A stretch of DNA of 10,008 nt. It comes from an uncultured Chryseolinea sp. (lineage in GTDB: Bacteria; Bacteroidota; Bacteroidia; Cytophagales; Cyclobacteriaceae). Below are positions 1 through 5,738 of this stretch, in pieces. Where the stretch lies: contig CAMLER010000135.1 in NCBI GenBank assembly GCA_946478915.1, positions 1 through 10,008 on the forward strand, read 5' to 3'. The position numbers and the translations under genes were made by a program. How positions within the stretch are numbered: position 1 is the stretch's first letter; each line of letters opens with the position of its first letter. The notes below the pieces were generated by a model, which was not told where the DNA came from, made no database searches, and saw nothing but the letters and a program-made list of their open reading frames with translations.

Positions 1-4
1 ACGA

Positions 5-36
5 GGTCGCCTACGCTAAAGCTTCGGCGACCGAAG
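5..36. repeat. Palindromic hairpin element beside the tRNA
   Basis: GGTCGCC at 5-11 is the exact reverse complement of GGCGACC at 26-32, and three further pairs can form inside around a TAAA loop. A competing hairpin, CTTCGG (22-27) with CCGAAG (31-36), shares the right arm, so the two folds exclude each other. The element lies one base beyond the 3' end of the minus-strand tRNA-Ser. No T-run follows it in the tRNA direction, so it is not a textbook intrinsic terminator. It resembles a REP-like dispersed palindrome, but with one copy in view that is inference. Confidence 0.5.
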
Positions 37-37
37 G

Positions 38-124
38 CGGAGAGGGCGGGATTCGAACCCGCGATACCCTTTCGAGTATACACACTTTCCAGGCGTGCTC
101 CTTCAACCACTCGGACACCTCTCC
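38..124 (-). tRNA. tRNA-Ser (anticodon GGA)
   Basis: This is an 87-nt class II tRNA read on the minus strand. The acceptor stem GGAGAGG/CCTCTCC closes between 118-124 and 39-45, with a G discriminator base at 38. The anticodon stem CACGC/GTGTG holds the loop CTGGAAA, so the anticodon is GGA (complement of 88-90), which reads UCC and UCU serine codons. The long variable arm (ATACTC/GGGTAT around GAAA) and the T arm GCGGG-TTCGAAT-CCCGC are both present. The long variable arm is the typical identity element of bacterial tRNA-Ser. The 3' CCA is not encoded, so it must be added by the tRNA nucleotidyltransferase. A palindrome follows immediately downstream, and a degenerate heptamer repeat lies immediately upstream. 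Confidence 0.97.
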
Positions 125-128
125 AGAT

Positions 129-163
129 AGCTGTCAGCTAACAGCAAACTGCTATCAGCCTGA
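129..163. repeat. Degenerate heptamer array (about AGCTATC)
   Basis: Reading in steps of seven from 129 gives AGCTGTC, AGCTAAC, AGCAAAC, TGCTATC and AGCCTGA, which are decayed copies of a unit close to AGCTATC. The array lies in the 101-bp spacer between the tRNA-Ser 5' end and the L-asparaginase stop codon, where the tRNA promoter would be expected. GCTGT (130-134) and ACAGC (141-145) could also pair as a short hairpin. The period of seven matches two clearer arrays at 3620-3671 and 3705-3760. Because the copies are imperfect, this call is weaker than those. Confidence 0.45.
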
Positions 164-225
164 TGCGGTGGTTATTCGCAAACAGCGCGCAAAGAAATTA
201 ATAATTTAGGCAGATTCCAAGTATG

Positions 226-1290
226 TTACGCTGTCAATTCACCCGCAAGGGAAACGCCAATCATGGTCTTAGCATTGGATGAACCGTATTCTCCAATTAA
301 TAACATTAACTTGGTAACGGCTGCCTCTGTCGTCATATCAACACCACTTATAACTCCAATCTGCTGTAACCTCTTACTGGTCTCATATCTGCCCTGTACT
401 ACCCTGCCACCCGGACACTGAGATATGTTCACAACAATAACGCCGCGCATGATCGCATCCTCTAAATCTTCAATCAACCAATCTAACGTCGGCGCATTAC
501 CGGATCCATATGTTTCCAGGATCACTGCTTTTAACCCTGGTGTATTCAAGATCGAAGCAACAACGTTTTGATGAATGCCTGGAAATAATTTAAGTATCGC
601 CACGTTCGTCTCAAAAGTCGCACGCAAGTTTAATGCAGCCCCGCGGGTGGCATTTCTTATTACAGAAAAATTATAATCAATCTTTACGCCGGCCTTTGCC
701 AATGGTGGATAATTACCGGAATCAAAGGCATCAAATTGCATGCTCTGAACTTTTTTTGAGCGATTACCTCTCAACAATTCATAGTCGAAATAGATACAGA
801 CTTCCGGGACGATGGGTGCATCTTTCGCTCGCGCAGATGCTATATCAAGGGCAGTAATCAGATTTTCCCGTGCATCCGAACGCGGTTCGCTGATGGGTAG
901 CTGTGCTCCGGTGAAAACGACCGGCTTGTTCAAACCGTCAAGCATGAAACTTAACGCAGACGCCGTATACGCCATTGTATCCGTACCATGGAGAACAACA
1001 AATCCATCGTGATCGTCATATTGATCAAAGATCACACTACTGATAAGCTGCCAATGCTCAGGGTTTATGTTCGACGAATCGATCGGATTTTCAAATGACA
1101 CTGCTGTAATAGCCAATGCCAGGTTCTTCAATGTTGGCAATTGGTCAAGGATATATTCAAAGCTAAATGGCGTTAAGATCCCCTCGTGATCGTAACTCAT
1201 TCCAAATGTTCCCCCCGTATAAATGATCAGCACTCGAGCGCGTTCCTTGCCCGGGGAAGCAGTATTAATGCTAACTTTTTTTAAGTTCAT
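226..1290 (-). CDS. ansA: Type I (cytoplasmic) L-asparaginase
   Basis: This enzyme hydrolyses L-asparagine to aspartate and ammonia. With the start at 1290 the protein has 354 residues, close to the roughly 340 of E. coli AnsA. The N-terminal nucleophile motif YTGGTFG (residues 24-30, Thr25) and the second catalytic motif HGTDTM (101-106, Thr103-Asp104) are intact. Family blocks TGAQLP (127-132), RGNRSKK (174-180) and YGSGNAP (261-267) also match AnsA, and the C-terminus GELTA resembles the E. coli protein. There is no signal peptide, which fits the cytoplasmic type I class rather than the periplasmic type II. The frame stays open upstream to a Met at 1344, but that start would add 18 unconserved residues inside the upstream tatD-like gene. 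The Met at 1290 puts the conserved core near the N-terminus and gives a compact 20-bp overlap with the upstream stop. Co-transcription with the TatD-family gene is therefore likely. Function is secure by family; the start is inferred. Confidence 0.95.
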   Translation of the reverse strand: MNLKKVSINTASPGKERARVLIIYTGGTFGMSYDHEGILTPFSFEYILDQLPTLKNLALAITAVSFENPIDSSNINPEHWQLISSVIFDQYDDHDGFVVLHGTDTMAYTASALSFMLDGLNKPVVFTGAQLPISEPRSDARENLITALDIASARAKDAPIVPEVCIYFDYELLRGNRSKKVQSMQFDAFDSGNYPPLAKAGVKIDYNFSVIRNATRGAALNLRATFETNVAILKLFPGIHQNVVASILNTPGLKAVILETYGSGNAPTLDWLIEDLEDAIMRGVIVVNISQCPGGRVVQGRYETSKRLQQIGVISGVDMTTEAAVTKLMLLIGEYGSSNAKTMIGVSLAGELTA

Positions 1291-2059
1291 AAGTCTTGAA
1301 CAATTGTAATGCTTTCTTTGTGGTAGTTCTTCGAACTTCTTCAACCGAAGTATTCATTAATGCTGCAACCTTTGAACCAATGATATCCAGATATGCAGGC
1401 TCATTCCTTTTGCCTCTATGCGGTACGGGAGCAAGGTAAGGGCTGTCCGTTTCGAGAACTACCGACTCAAGCGGTAAATCGGGAAGAACTTTATCCATCC
1501 CCCCATTCTTAAATGTTACAACGCCGCCGAGCCCAATTAAAAATCCAAGTTTAAAAATTCTTTTAGCCTGTTCTATATTGCCCGTAAAGCAGTGAAAAAT
1601 GCCCGTAAGGTTTCCATCCTGGAGTCGTTCCACTATCTCGATCGTCTGGTCCAGGCTTTCACGACAATGAAGGACAATTGGGAGCTGATACTTGTTAGCC
1701 CATCCCACCTGAATCTCCAACGCTTCTCTTTGCTGGTCCCAAAAGGTTTTATCCCAGTAGAGGTCAGTACCGATTTCACCTACAGCAGCAAACCTTCTTT
1801 TCGAAAGCCAATCTTCTACGATATAGAGTTCACGTTGAAAATCTTTTTTCACAGAACAGGGGTGCAAACCCATCATGGAGTGGCAAAGATTTGGCCACCG
1901 AGCCTCAACTTCCAGCATTTCATCAATCGATGTATGATCGACGTTCGGCATAAAGATCTTATTTACGCGCTGTTCCTCACAGCGTTGAAGCACATCCAAA
2001 AGTTCTGGCTTAAATTCTTTGGCGTAAATATGAGCGTGGGTGTCAATATAAAAATCCAT
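1271..2059 (-). CDS. TatD-family metal-dependent hydrolase
   Basis: This is a 262-residue TIM-barrel metallohydrolase of the TatD/YcfH family. Members are metal-dependent DNases or phosphoesterases implicated in DNA repair and nucleic-acid turnover, but the physiological substrate of this one is not readable. All expected metal ligands are visible: His8 and His10 in DTHAHIY, Glu95 in GEIGTD, His131 in VLHCRES, His156 in FHCFTGN, and Asp205 in LETDSPYLAP. The substrate-loop block PHRGKRNEP (213-221) is also present. Length is standard and the start gives the usual MDFYIDTHAH N-terminus. The 3' end overlaps the L-asparaginase start by 20 bp, so the two are probably one operon. A hairpin terminator of the upstream gene pair lies 38-61 bp before the start, leaving a short spacer for a dedicated promoter. 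The name TatD does not imply a role in Tat protein export. Confidence 0.95.
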   Translation of the reverse strand: MDFYIDTHAHIYAKEFKPELLDVLQRCEEQRVNKIFMPNVDHTSIDEMLEVEARWPNLCHSMMGLHPCSVKKDFQRELYIVEDWLSKRRFAAVGEIGTDLYWDKTFWDQQREALEIQVGWANKYQLPIVLHCRESLDQTIEIVERLQDGNLTGIFHCFTGNIEQAKRIFKLGFLIGLGGVVTFKNGGMDKVLPDLPLESVVLETDSPYLAPVPHRGKRNEPAYLDIIGSKVAALMNTSVEEVRRTTTKKALQLFKTYELKKS

Positions 2060-2079
2060 CCTTCGAGTCAGATCGGTTT

Positions 2080-2088
2080 CAAAACATA
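2080..2088 (-). promoter_or_regulatory. Possible promoter element upstream of the TatD-family gene
   Basis: On the minus strand 2080-2088 reads TATGTTTTG, which loosely resembles the TAnnTTTG element of Bacteroidota sigma-A promoters. It ends 20 bp before the start codon at 2059. No TTTG box is seen at the proper distance upstream, so this is only a candidate. It lies between the terminator at 2097-2120 and the gene, where a promoter is expected. Confidence 0.2.
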
Positions 2089-2096
2089 TGAGGGTG

Positions 2097-2120
2097 CAAA
2101 AATAAACCCATTGTTGGGTT
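2097..2120 (-). terminator. Probable rho-independent terminator of the GT/DgkA pair
   Basis: On the minus strand a perfect 6-bp stem, AACCCA-ACAA-TGGGTT (2120 down to 2105), is followed by TATTTTTG. It starts 12 bp after the stop codon of the lipid kinase gene at 2133. The stem is short and only moderately GC-rich, but its position, tight loop and T-tract are what an intrinsic terminator needs. Confidence 0.6.
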
Positions 2121-2132
2121 GTTATAAGAAAC

Positions 2133-2480
2133 TCACACTACATATTTTCTGAAAATGATCAGACCGACGATCAGCGAAATAATTGAAACCGTGAGGACTG
2201 CACCGGCGGCAATGTCTTTTATCTTTCCGGCTAGCGGATGTCTTTCTCTCGTTACAAGGTCGACAAGATTTTCGATAGCAGTATTAACCAGTTCCAAACC
2301 GGTTACGAGAGAAATACAGATCAGGATAATGCACCATTCAACAGGGGTAATCGAAAAATAGAATCCTGCGATAACAACGATGCACGCGACTACAAATTGA
2401 ACCTTTAAATTTCGCTGATCGTCGGTTGCTGCCCAGAGACCTTTGAGTGCGTAAATAAAACTCTGTAAGAATTTTTTCAT
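2133..2480 (-). CDS. dgkA: DgkA-type lipid kinase (diacylglycerol or undecaprenol kinase family)
   Basis: This is a small integral-membrane kinase of 115 residues, the usual size for the prokaryotic DagK family. Family members use ATP to phosphorylate diacylglycerol (E. coli) or undecaprenol (Gram-positive bacteria), recycling lipid carriers or lipids at the inner membrane. The signature ELVNTAIENLVDLV (63-76) aligns with the E. coli block containing Glu69, Asn72 and Glu76. The second block, AGKIKDIAAGAV (84-95), is also intact. Three membrane helices are apparent at about 27-45, 48-66 and 95-111. The N-terminal Glu that helps bind metal-ATP in E. coli (Glu28) appears to be replaced by Gln22 in DQRNLK. 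The start ATG overlaps the stop of the upstream glycosyltransferase gene as ATGA, which indicates translational coupling. The choice between diacylglycerol and undecaprenol as substrate cannot be made from sequence. The coupling to a MurG-like enzyme mildly favours the polyprenol side. Confidence 0.88.
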   Translation of the reverse strand: MKKFLQSFIYALKGLWAATDDQRNLKVQFVVACIVVIAGFYFSITPVEWCIILICISLVTGLELVNTAIENLVDLVTRERHPLAGKIKDIAAGAVLTVSIISLIVGLIIFRKYVV

Positions 2481-3568
2481 TTTAAGAATAAGGGTGACAA
2501 GCTCGTGGCTGTAAATAGACGTTCAAGTTCGTTTTCTAACAATTGGAATGAAGACTCCTGTGTATTATTAAATCCCGTAAAGTTTTTCGATGTGGTCATC
2601 GCTTTTTTCAAGTTAAAATCTTCCTGTGACATTGTCTGGAATATTCGTCTCTCGTGCATCCGTTTTGCAAGGTATTCCTGCTCTGTTTGTCCGGGTGTGG
2701 GAACAACGACGGCCTTTTTTCCCAATGCGAACAAATCCATGAGTGTGCTGTACCCGCTTCGCGCGATCACAACGGACGATCTGGATATAACATCCTGAAG
2801 GTCGTCACTGTTCAGCGCCATTACCGTATTGGGCCGTGGCTCAGGTGTTTTTGCAAACAATCCACGGACGACCAAATATCGAAATGTAGACTGCTCTAAT
2901 TGAGTCAGCAGTTTTTTTTCAAATATACTTCGTTGGGGCTCAGGACCGGACAGTATGCATACAACATCATAGTCAATCTTGCTGTCGCGCGCAAGATTAA
3001 AGCGGGAAAGTGGTCCGATGTATACGATTCGGCTTAACAAGGTTTTATCAACCTTTGACAAGTCACCTGTTAAATTATTTTCAGTGTTTGGAAAATCTGG
3101 TATCCAGACCGTTGAAAAGTTGTTGATCAGCTTGTTTTGTAACCGATTAACAGTCTTTGACACCCACCTGTATTTTCCTGGTAATTGTATGTTTAACTGA
3201 TGCGTCATAAAAATGCTCGGCACCTTCCTGGACCAGCATCCATACCGGTTATCAGAAATGATAAGATCAAAATTTTCTGATTGAATCAGTGATTCGACAA
3301 CCCGATGTTCCTTTTTGATAGCTTTAAAAAACTTCGGAAGTTGAAGGGCCATTTTTATGCCCATACTCACGCGGGACGAATACATTGGATTGTATCCAGG
3401 GAGATAAAAATAAGAGAGCGCGGGAAATTCGTTCTTTAAGAGCATCAACGAATCTCCGTTTCCCGCCAACGATACCACGCAACCCCGCGCTATCAGCTTT
3501 CGGATAACAGGTATACACCTTGTGGCATGTCCCAGTCCCCAGTCAAGGGGCGTGACGAGTACTCTCAT
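2477..3568 (-). CDS. MurG-like GT-B glycosyltransferase (GT28-type C-terminal domain)
   Basis: This is a 363-residue GT-B-fold glycosyltransferase. The N-terminus MRVLVTPLDW followed by GLGHATR (11-17) is the glycine-rich entry loop typical of MurG and related GT28/GT1 enzymes. The C-terminal nucleotide-sugar domain shows IARSGYSTLMDLFALGK (268-284) followed by VVVPTPGQTEQEYLA (287-301). This corresponds to the MurG pattern of a glycine-containing loop, an acidic residue in the next helix, VP.P and a Gln-rich turn. There is no signal peptide or clear transmembrane helix, so it probably acts at the cytoplasmic face of the inner membrane. It is not MurG itself, because similarity is confined to these motifs. 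The acceptor and sugar donor are unknown. Its stop overlaps the dgkA-type start by 4 bp, so the two are coupled. The upstream region holds heptamer repeats instead of a gene, and the promoter should lie around 3569-3620. Confidence 0.85.
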   Translation of the reverse strand: MRVLVTPLDWGLGHATRCIPVIRKLIARGCVVSLAGNGDSLMLLKNEFPALSYFYLPGYNPMYSSRVSMGIKMALQLPKFFKAIKKEHRVVESLIQSENFDLIISDNRYGCWSRKVPSIFMTHQLNIQLPGKYRWVSKTVNRLQNKLINNFSTVWIPDFPNTENNLTGDLSKVDKTLLSRIVYIGPLSRFNLARDSKIDYDVVCILSGPEPQRSIFEKKLLTQLEQSTFRYLVVRGLFAKTPEPRPNTVMALNSDDLQDVISRSSVVIARSGYSTLMDLFALGKKAVVVPTPGQTEQEYLAKRMHERRIFQTMSQEDFNLKKAMTTSKNFTGFNNTQESSFQLLENELERLFTATSLSPLFLK

Positions 3569-3619
3569 GGGGAAAGTTAATGGTTATTTGGTTATCTGTG
3601 AAAGAAGGGAATTGGGAAT

Positions 3620-3671
3620 GGGATAGGCTATAAAGGTATAAGGTATAAGGTATAGGGTATAGGGTATAGGG
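3620..3671. repeat. Heptamer tandem array 1 (GGTATAA/GGTATAG)
   Basis: Five in-phase heptamers run without gaps from 3635 to 3669: GGTATAA twice, then GGTATAG three times, ending in GG at 3671. Degenerate units GGGATAG (3620-3626) and GCTATAA (3627-3633), plus one extra A, extend the pattern to the left. The array begins about 50 bp upstream of the MurG-like glycosyltransferase start. The flanking AGGGC (3668-3672) and GCCCT (3680-3684) form a 5-bp inverted repeat. No open reading frame or protein-coding meaning is apparent. Confidence 0.85.
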
Positions 3672-3704
3672 CTTGAAATGCCCTCCGTCATTTTCGCACA
3701 AACT

Positions 3705-3760
3705 ACTATTAACTATTAACTATTAACTATTAACTATTAACGACTAACGGATAACTAATA
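3705..3760. repeat. Heptamer tandem array 2 (ACTATTA)
   Basis: Five perfect ACTATTA units run from 3705 to 3739. The seven-base period then continues through three diverged units, ACGACTA, ACGGATA and ACTAATA, to 3760. The last unit contains the stop codon and final Tyr codon of the polysaccharide deacetylase gene, so the array runs into the coding end. On the deacetylase coding strand the unit reads TAATAGT. It carries stop triplets, and the period of seven shifts frame each unit, so all three frames are closed within the array. Confidence 0.88.
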
Positions 3761-4399
3761 ACCCTTCAAAACATCAAAAACATATCCATTCTCCAGAAAG
3801 TGCTCAACGAACCTCGGCAATGCATACATAAGATTTTTCTCGGCTTTGTAGCTATCGTGAAAAACGATTATTGATCCGGGACGGGAAGCGGAGATTGTGT
3901 TTCTCAAACATTTTTCGCCTGAAAGATTTTTATTGTAGTCGACTGACAGAACATCCCACATAATTATTCTGTATTCAGGTTGCAGTTTTTTAATCTGATT
4001 TCTGGAGATTCTGCCAAAGGGCGGTCGGAACAACGACCTTAGCGATGCTTCCTGGTGACCGAGGTGGGATTCAACCTCTGCGCGACATCTTGCTGCATTC
4101 TGTTCATACTCCTCTGTTGTTGTCTTCCAGCCATTAAGGTGGTGGTAGGTGTGGTTACCAATAGCGTGACCGTGCGCTATAATATTCCTGAATATGTTTG
4201 GGTGTTTCCTGATGTTGTCGCCGATACAAAAAAAAGTGGCCTTGACACCGGCACGATTTAAAATCTCAAGGACAAACTCGGTCGGTCCTGGTACCGGGCC
4301 ATCGTCAAATGTCAGGTACAGCGTGTTGGAATCGGAGGGTATCCGCCAGGTTAACGATGGGTACAGTATCGGCAGAAAAAACGGCGTGCGATGAACCAT
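3755..4399 (-). CDS. Polysaccharide deacetylase family protein (NodB domain, CE4)
   Basis: This 214-residue protein is almost entirely one NodB homology domain. Enzymes of this family remove N- or O-acetyl groups from chitin-like polymers, peptidoglycan or other surface polysaccharides using a bound metal. The five CE4 motifs are visible in order: TFDDGP (30-35, catalytic Asp and metal-binding Asp), GNHTYHH (81-87, metal ligands His83 and His87), RPPFG (125-129), the MWDV block (147-150), and VFHDS with His181 (179-183). The active site therefore looks complete. The N-terminal stretch is short and hydrophobic but not a convincing signal peptide, so the cellular location is uncertain. It lies 31 bp downstream of the PP2C phosphatase gene on the same strand and is probably the last gene of that operon. 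Its stop codon falls inside a heptamer tandem array. The substrate is unknown. Confidence 0.93.
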   Translation of the reverse strand: MVHRTPFFLPILYPSLTWRIPSDSNTLYLTFDDGPVPGPTEFVLEILNRAGVKATFFCIGDNIRKHPNIFRNIIAHGHAIGNHTYHHLNGWKTTTEEYEQNAARCRAEVESHLGHQEASLRSLFRPPFGRISRNQIKKLQPEYRIIMWDVLSVDYNKNLSGEKCLRNTISASRPGSIIVFHDSYKAEKNLMYALPRFVEHFLENGYVFDVLKGY

Positions 4400-4430
4400 T
4401 TCGATTATCCGATATGATTCAATCGCCAGG

Positions 4431-5678
4431 TCAACTTACATCCGTTATTGCTTCATTGCCGACACGGCACGAAAGTATCGTGATATCGTCGTGATATCCC
4501 TTTCTGCCTTTAAATATATCGAGCGCAACAATGATATCCTGGTGTATTGTCTTCAGGTCCTTGGTGTACGTTTCATTCTTCCTGAAGTATTCCATCAGTC
4601 TATCCATCCCGAATTCCTGGTCTTTTTCGTTCACCGTTTCAGTAAGCCCGTCAGTGTAACAAAAAAGGAAGAAGTCACCCAGATTTGTAATGAAACCTTC
4701 ATTAAGGAAAGGCAGTGGATGCATAGCTCCCAGGACCGTAGAACCCTCTTCGAGCAATCGAAGACCATTTTCCTTATCGATCAGGATGGGCGGATTATGA
4801 CCCGCGTTTACATACACCATTGTTTTCAGGCGGATATCATAAATCGCTGCGAAAAAAGTTATAAACTTCTCTCCCTTTGTATTCTCCAACACCTGAAAAT
4901 TTAATGCTTCAACAATATCAGTAAGGTTAGGGGTTTGCCGAAGCAGCGTTCTCAACGACGCCTGGAAATTAGACATCATCAACGCTGCGGGTATGCCTTT
5001 TCCGCTAACGTCGGCCACACATAATAGGAATTGATTTTTATTGATAGGGATGTAGTCATAGTAATCACCTCCAACCATATCGTGTGGCAGGTAACTCGCC
5101 TCCACTTTGAGTACATCGGTGTAAGGCAGTTTGTCGGGGAACAGGAACTGTTGTACATCGCTCGCGATCTCCAGCTCTTTTCGAAACGATTCCTGTTGCA
5201 ATTGCTTACGGACGAGCTTTTTGTTTTCAATGGCAACGATGATGATATTGCTTAGCGCCTGAATGAACTTTACACCATCATCATTTTGGTAATCGTCTTT
5301 TTCCAATCCACCGACGAAGACCAATGCCAGCGTGTTTCCTTTGTGAGCAACAGGAATGATGAGATCAAAAACGGTGAACTCACAGGCTTCAAATTCTTTC
5401 AGGTGGGTTATATCCTGAATCGTTTTAAAGGCAGGAAGCAAACTTGCCTTGCTAAAATGTTTTTTCGTGCCGAAGCTAACTTTACAGTTCCAGTCATCAT
5501 CCAACACAAAGAGCGCCAGTTTCTGAATATTCAGATTCGACCGCAGTGTAAAGTTATAGATTTTGTACAACGATTCTTCCGGCAAGTTGCTGTTGATTGC
5601 CTGCGTAATTTCAAGCAATGCATTAAGCTCCAGCTCCTTGATCTCGAATTTAGCTTTGAGGGTCTGTTCGGTCATCAT
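4431..5678 (-). CDS. GAF-like/SpoIIE-type PP2C protein phosphatase (RsbU-like)
   Basis: This is a serine/threonine phosphatase of the SpoIIE/RsbU PP2C class, 415 residues from the chosen start. Residues of about 5-150 form a GAF-like sensory region, followed by a charged helical linker (about 151-175) and the RsbU-type junction DVQQFLFPDKLP (175-186). The phosphatase domain follows: DMVGGDYYDY (200-209), ADVSGKG (222-228), AGHNPP (292-297), YTDGLTE (341-347) and HDDITIL (396-402). The metal-binding aspartates of these motifs are present, so the enzyme looks active. Such phosphatases usually dephosphorylate an anti-anti-sigma factor (STAS protein) in partner-switching, but no STAS or anti-sigma kinase gene is in this window. 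The frame extends upstream to a Met at 5717. I chose 5678 because the adjacent Met-Met-Thr-Glu start leads directly into the conserved helix; neither start has a good ribosome binding site. It lies between a GT2 glycosyltransferase gene and a deacetylase gene with short spacers, so an operon is likely. Confidence 0.92.
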   Translation of the reverse strand: MMTEQTLKAKFEIKELELNALLEITQAINSNLPEESLYKIYNFTLRSNLNIQKLALFVLDDDWNCKVSFGTKKHFSKASLLPAFKTIQDITHLKEFEACEFTVFDLIIPVAHKGNTLALVFVGGLEKDDYQNDDGVKFIQALSNIIIVAIENKKLVRKQLQQESFRKELEIASDVQQFLFPDKLPYTDVLKVEASYLPHDMVGGDYYDYIPINKNQFLLCVADVSGKGIPAALMMSNFQASLRTLLRQTPNLTDIVEALNFQVLENTKGEKFITFFAAIYDIRLKTMVYVNAGHNPPILIDKENGLRLLEEGSTVLGAMHPLPFLNEGFITNLGDFFLFCYTDGLTETVNEKDQEFGMDRLMEYFRKNETYTKDLKTIHQDIIVALDIFKGRKGYHDDITILSCRVGNEAITDVS

Positions 5679-5738
5679 AGGGATTGTAAAGTTAATCCTA
5701 AAACCGAAATCTTGCATCTCTACTTTTGCGGGATTGTG

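Noticed and set aside
1291..1344. Upstream in-frame start for the L-asparaginase
   Set aside because: It would add 18 residues with no family similarity and deepen the overlap with the TatD-family gene to 74 bp; the Met at 1290 gives a normal N-terminus.
1592..2152. A 186-codon open frame on the plus strand opposite the TatD-family gene
   Set aside because: It lies almost wholly antisense to a gene with all catalytic motifs intact, has no recognisable domain, and is what codon structure on the other strand can create by chance.
3620..3760. CRISPR-like repeats
   Set aside because: The units are 7 bp and directly tandem with no spacers, and no cas genes are nearby.
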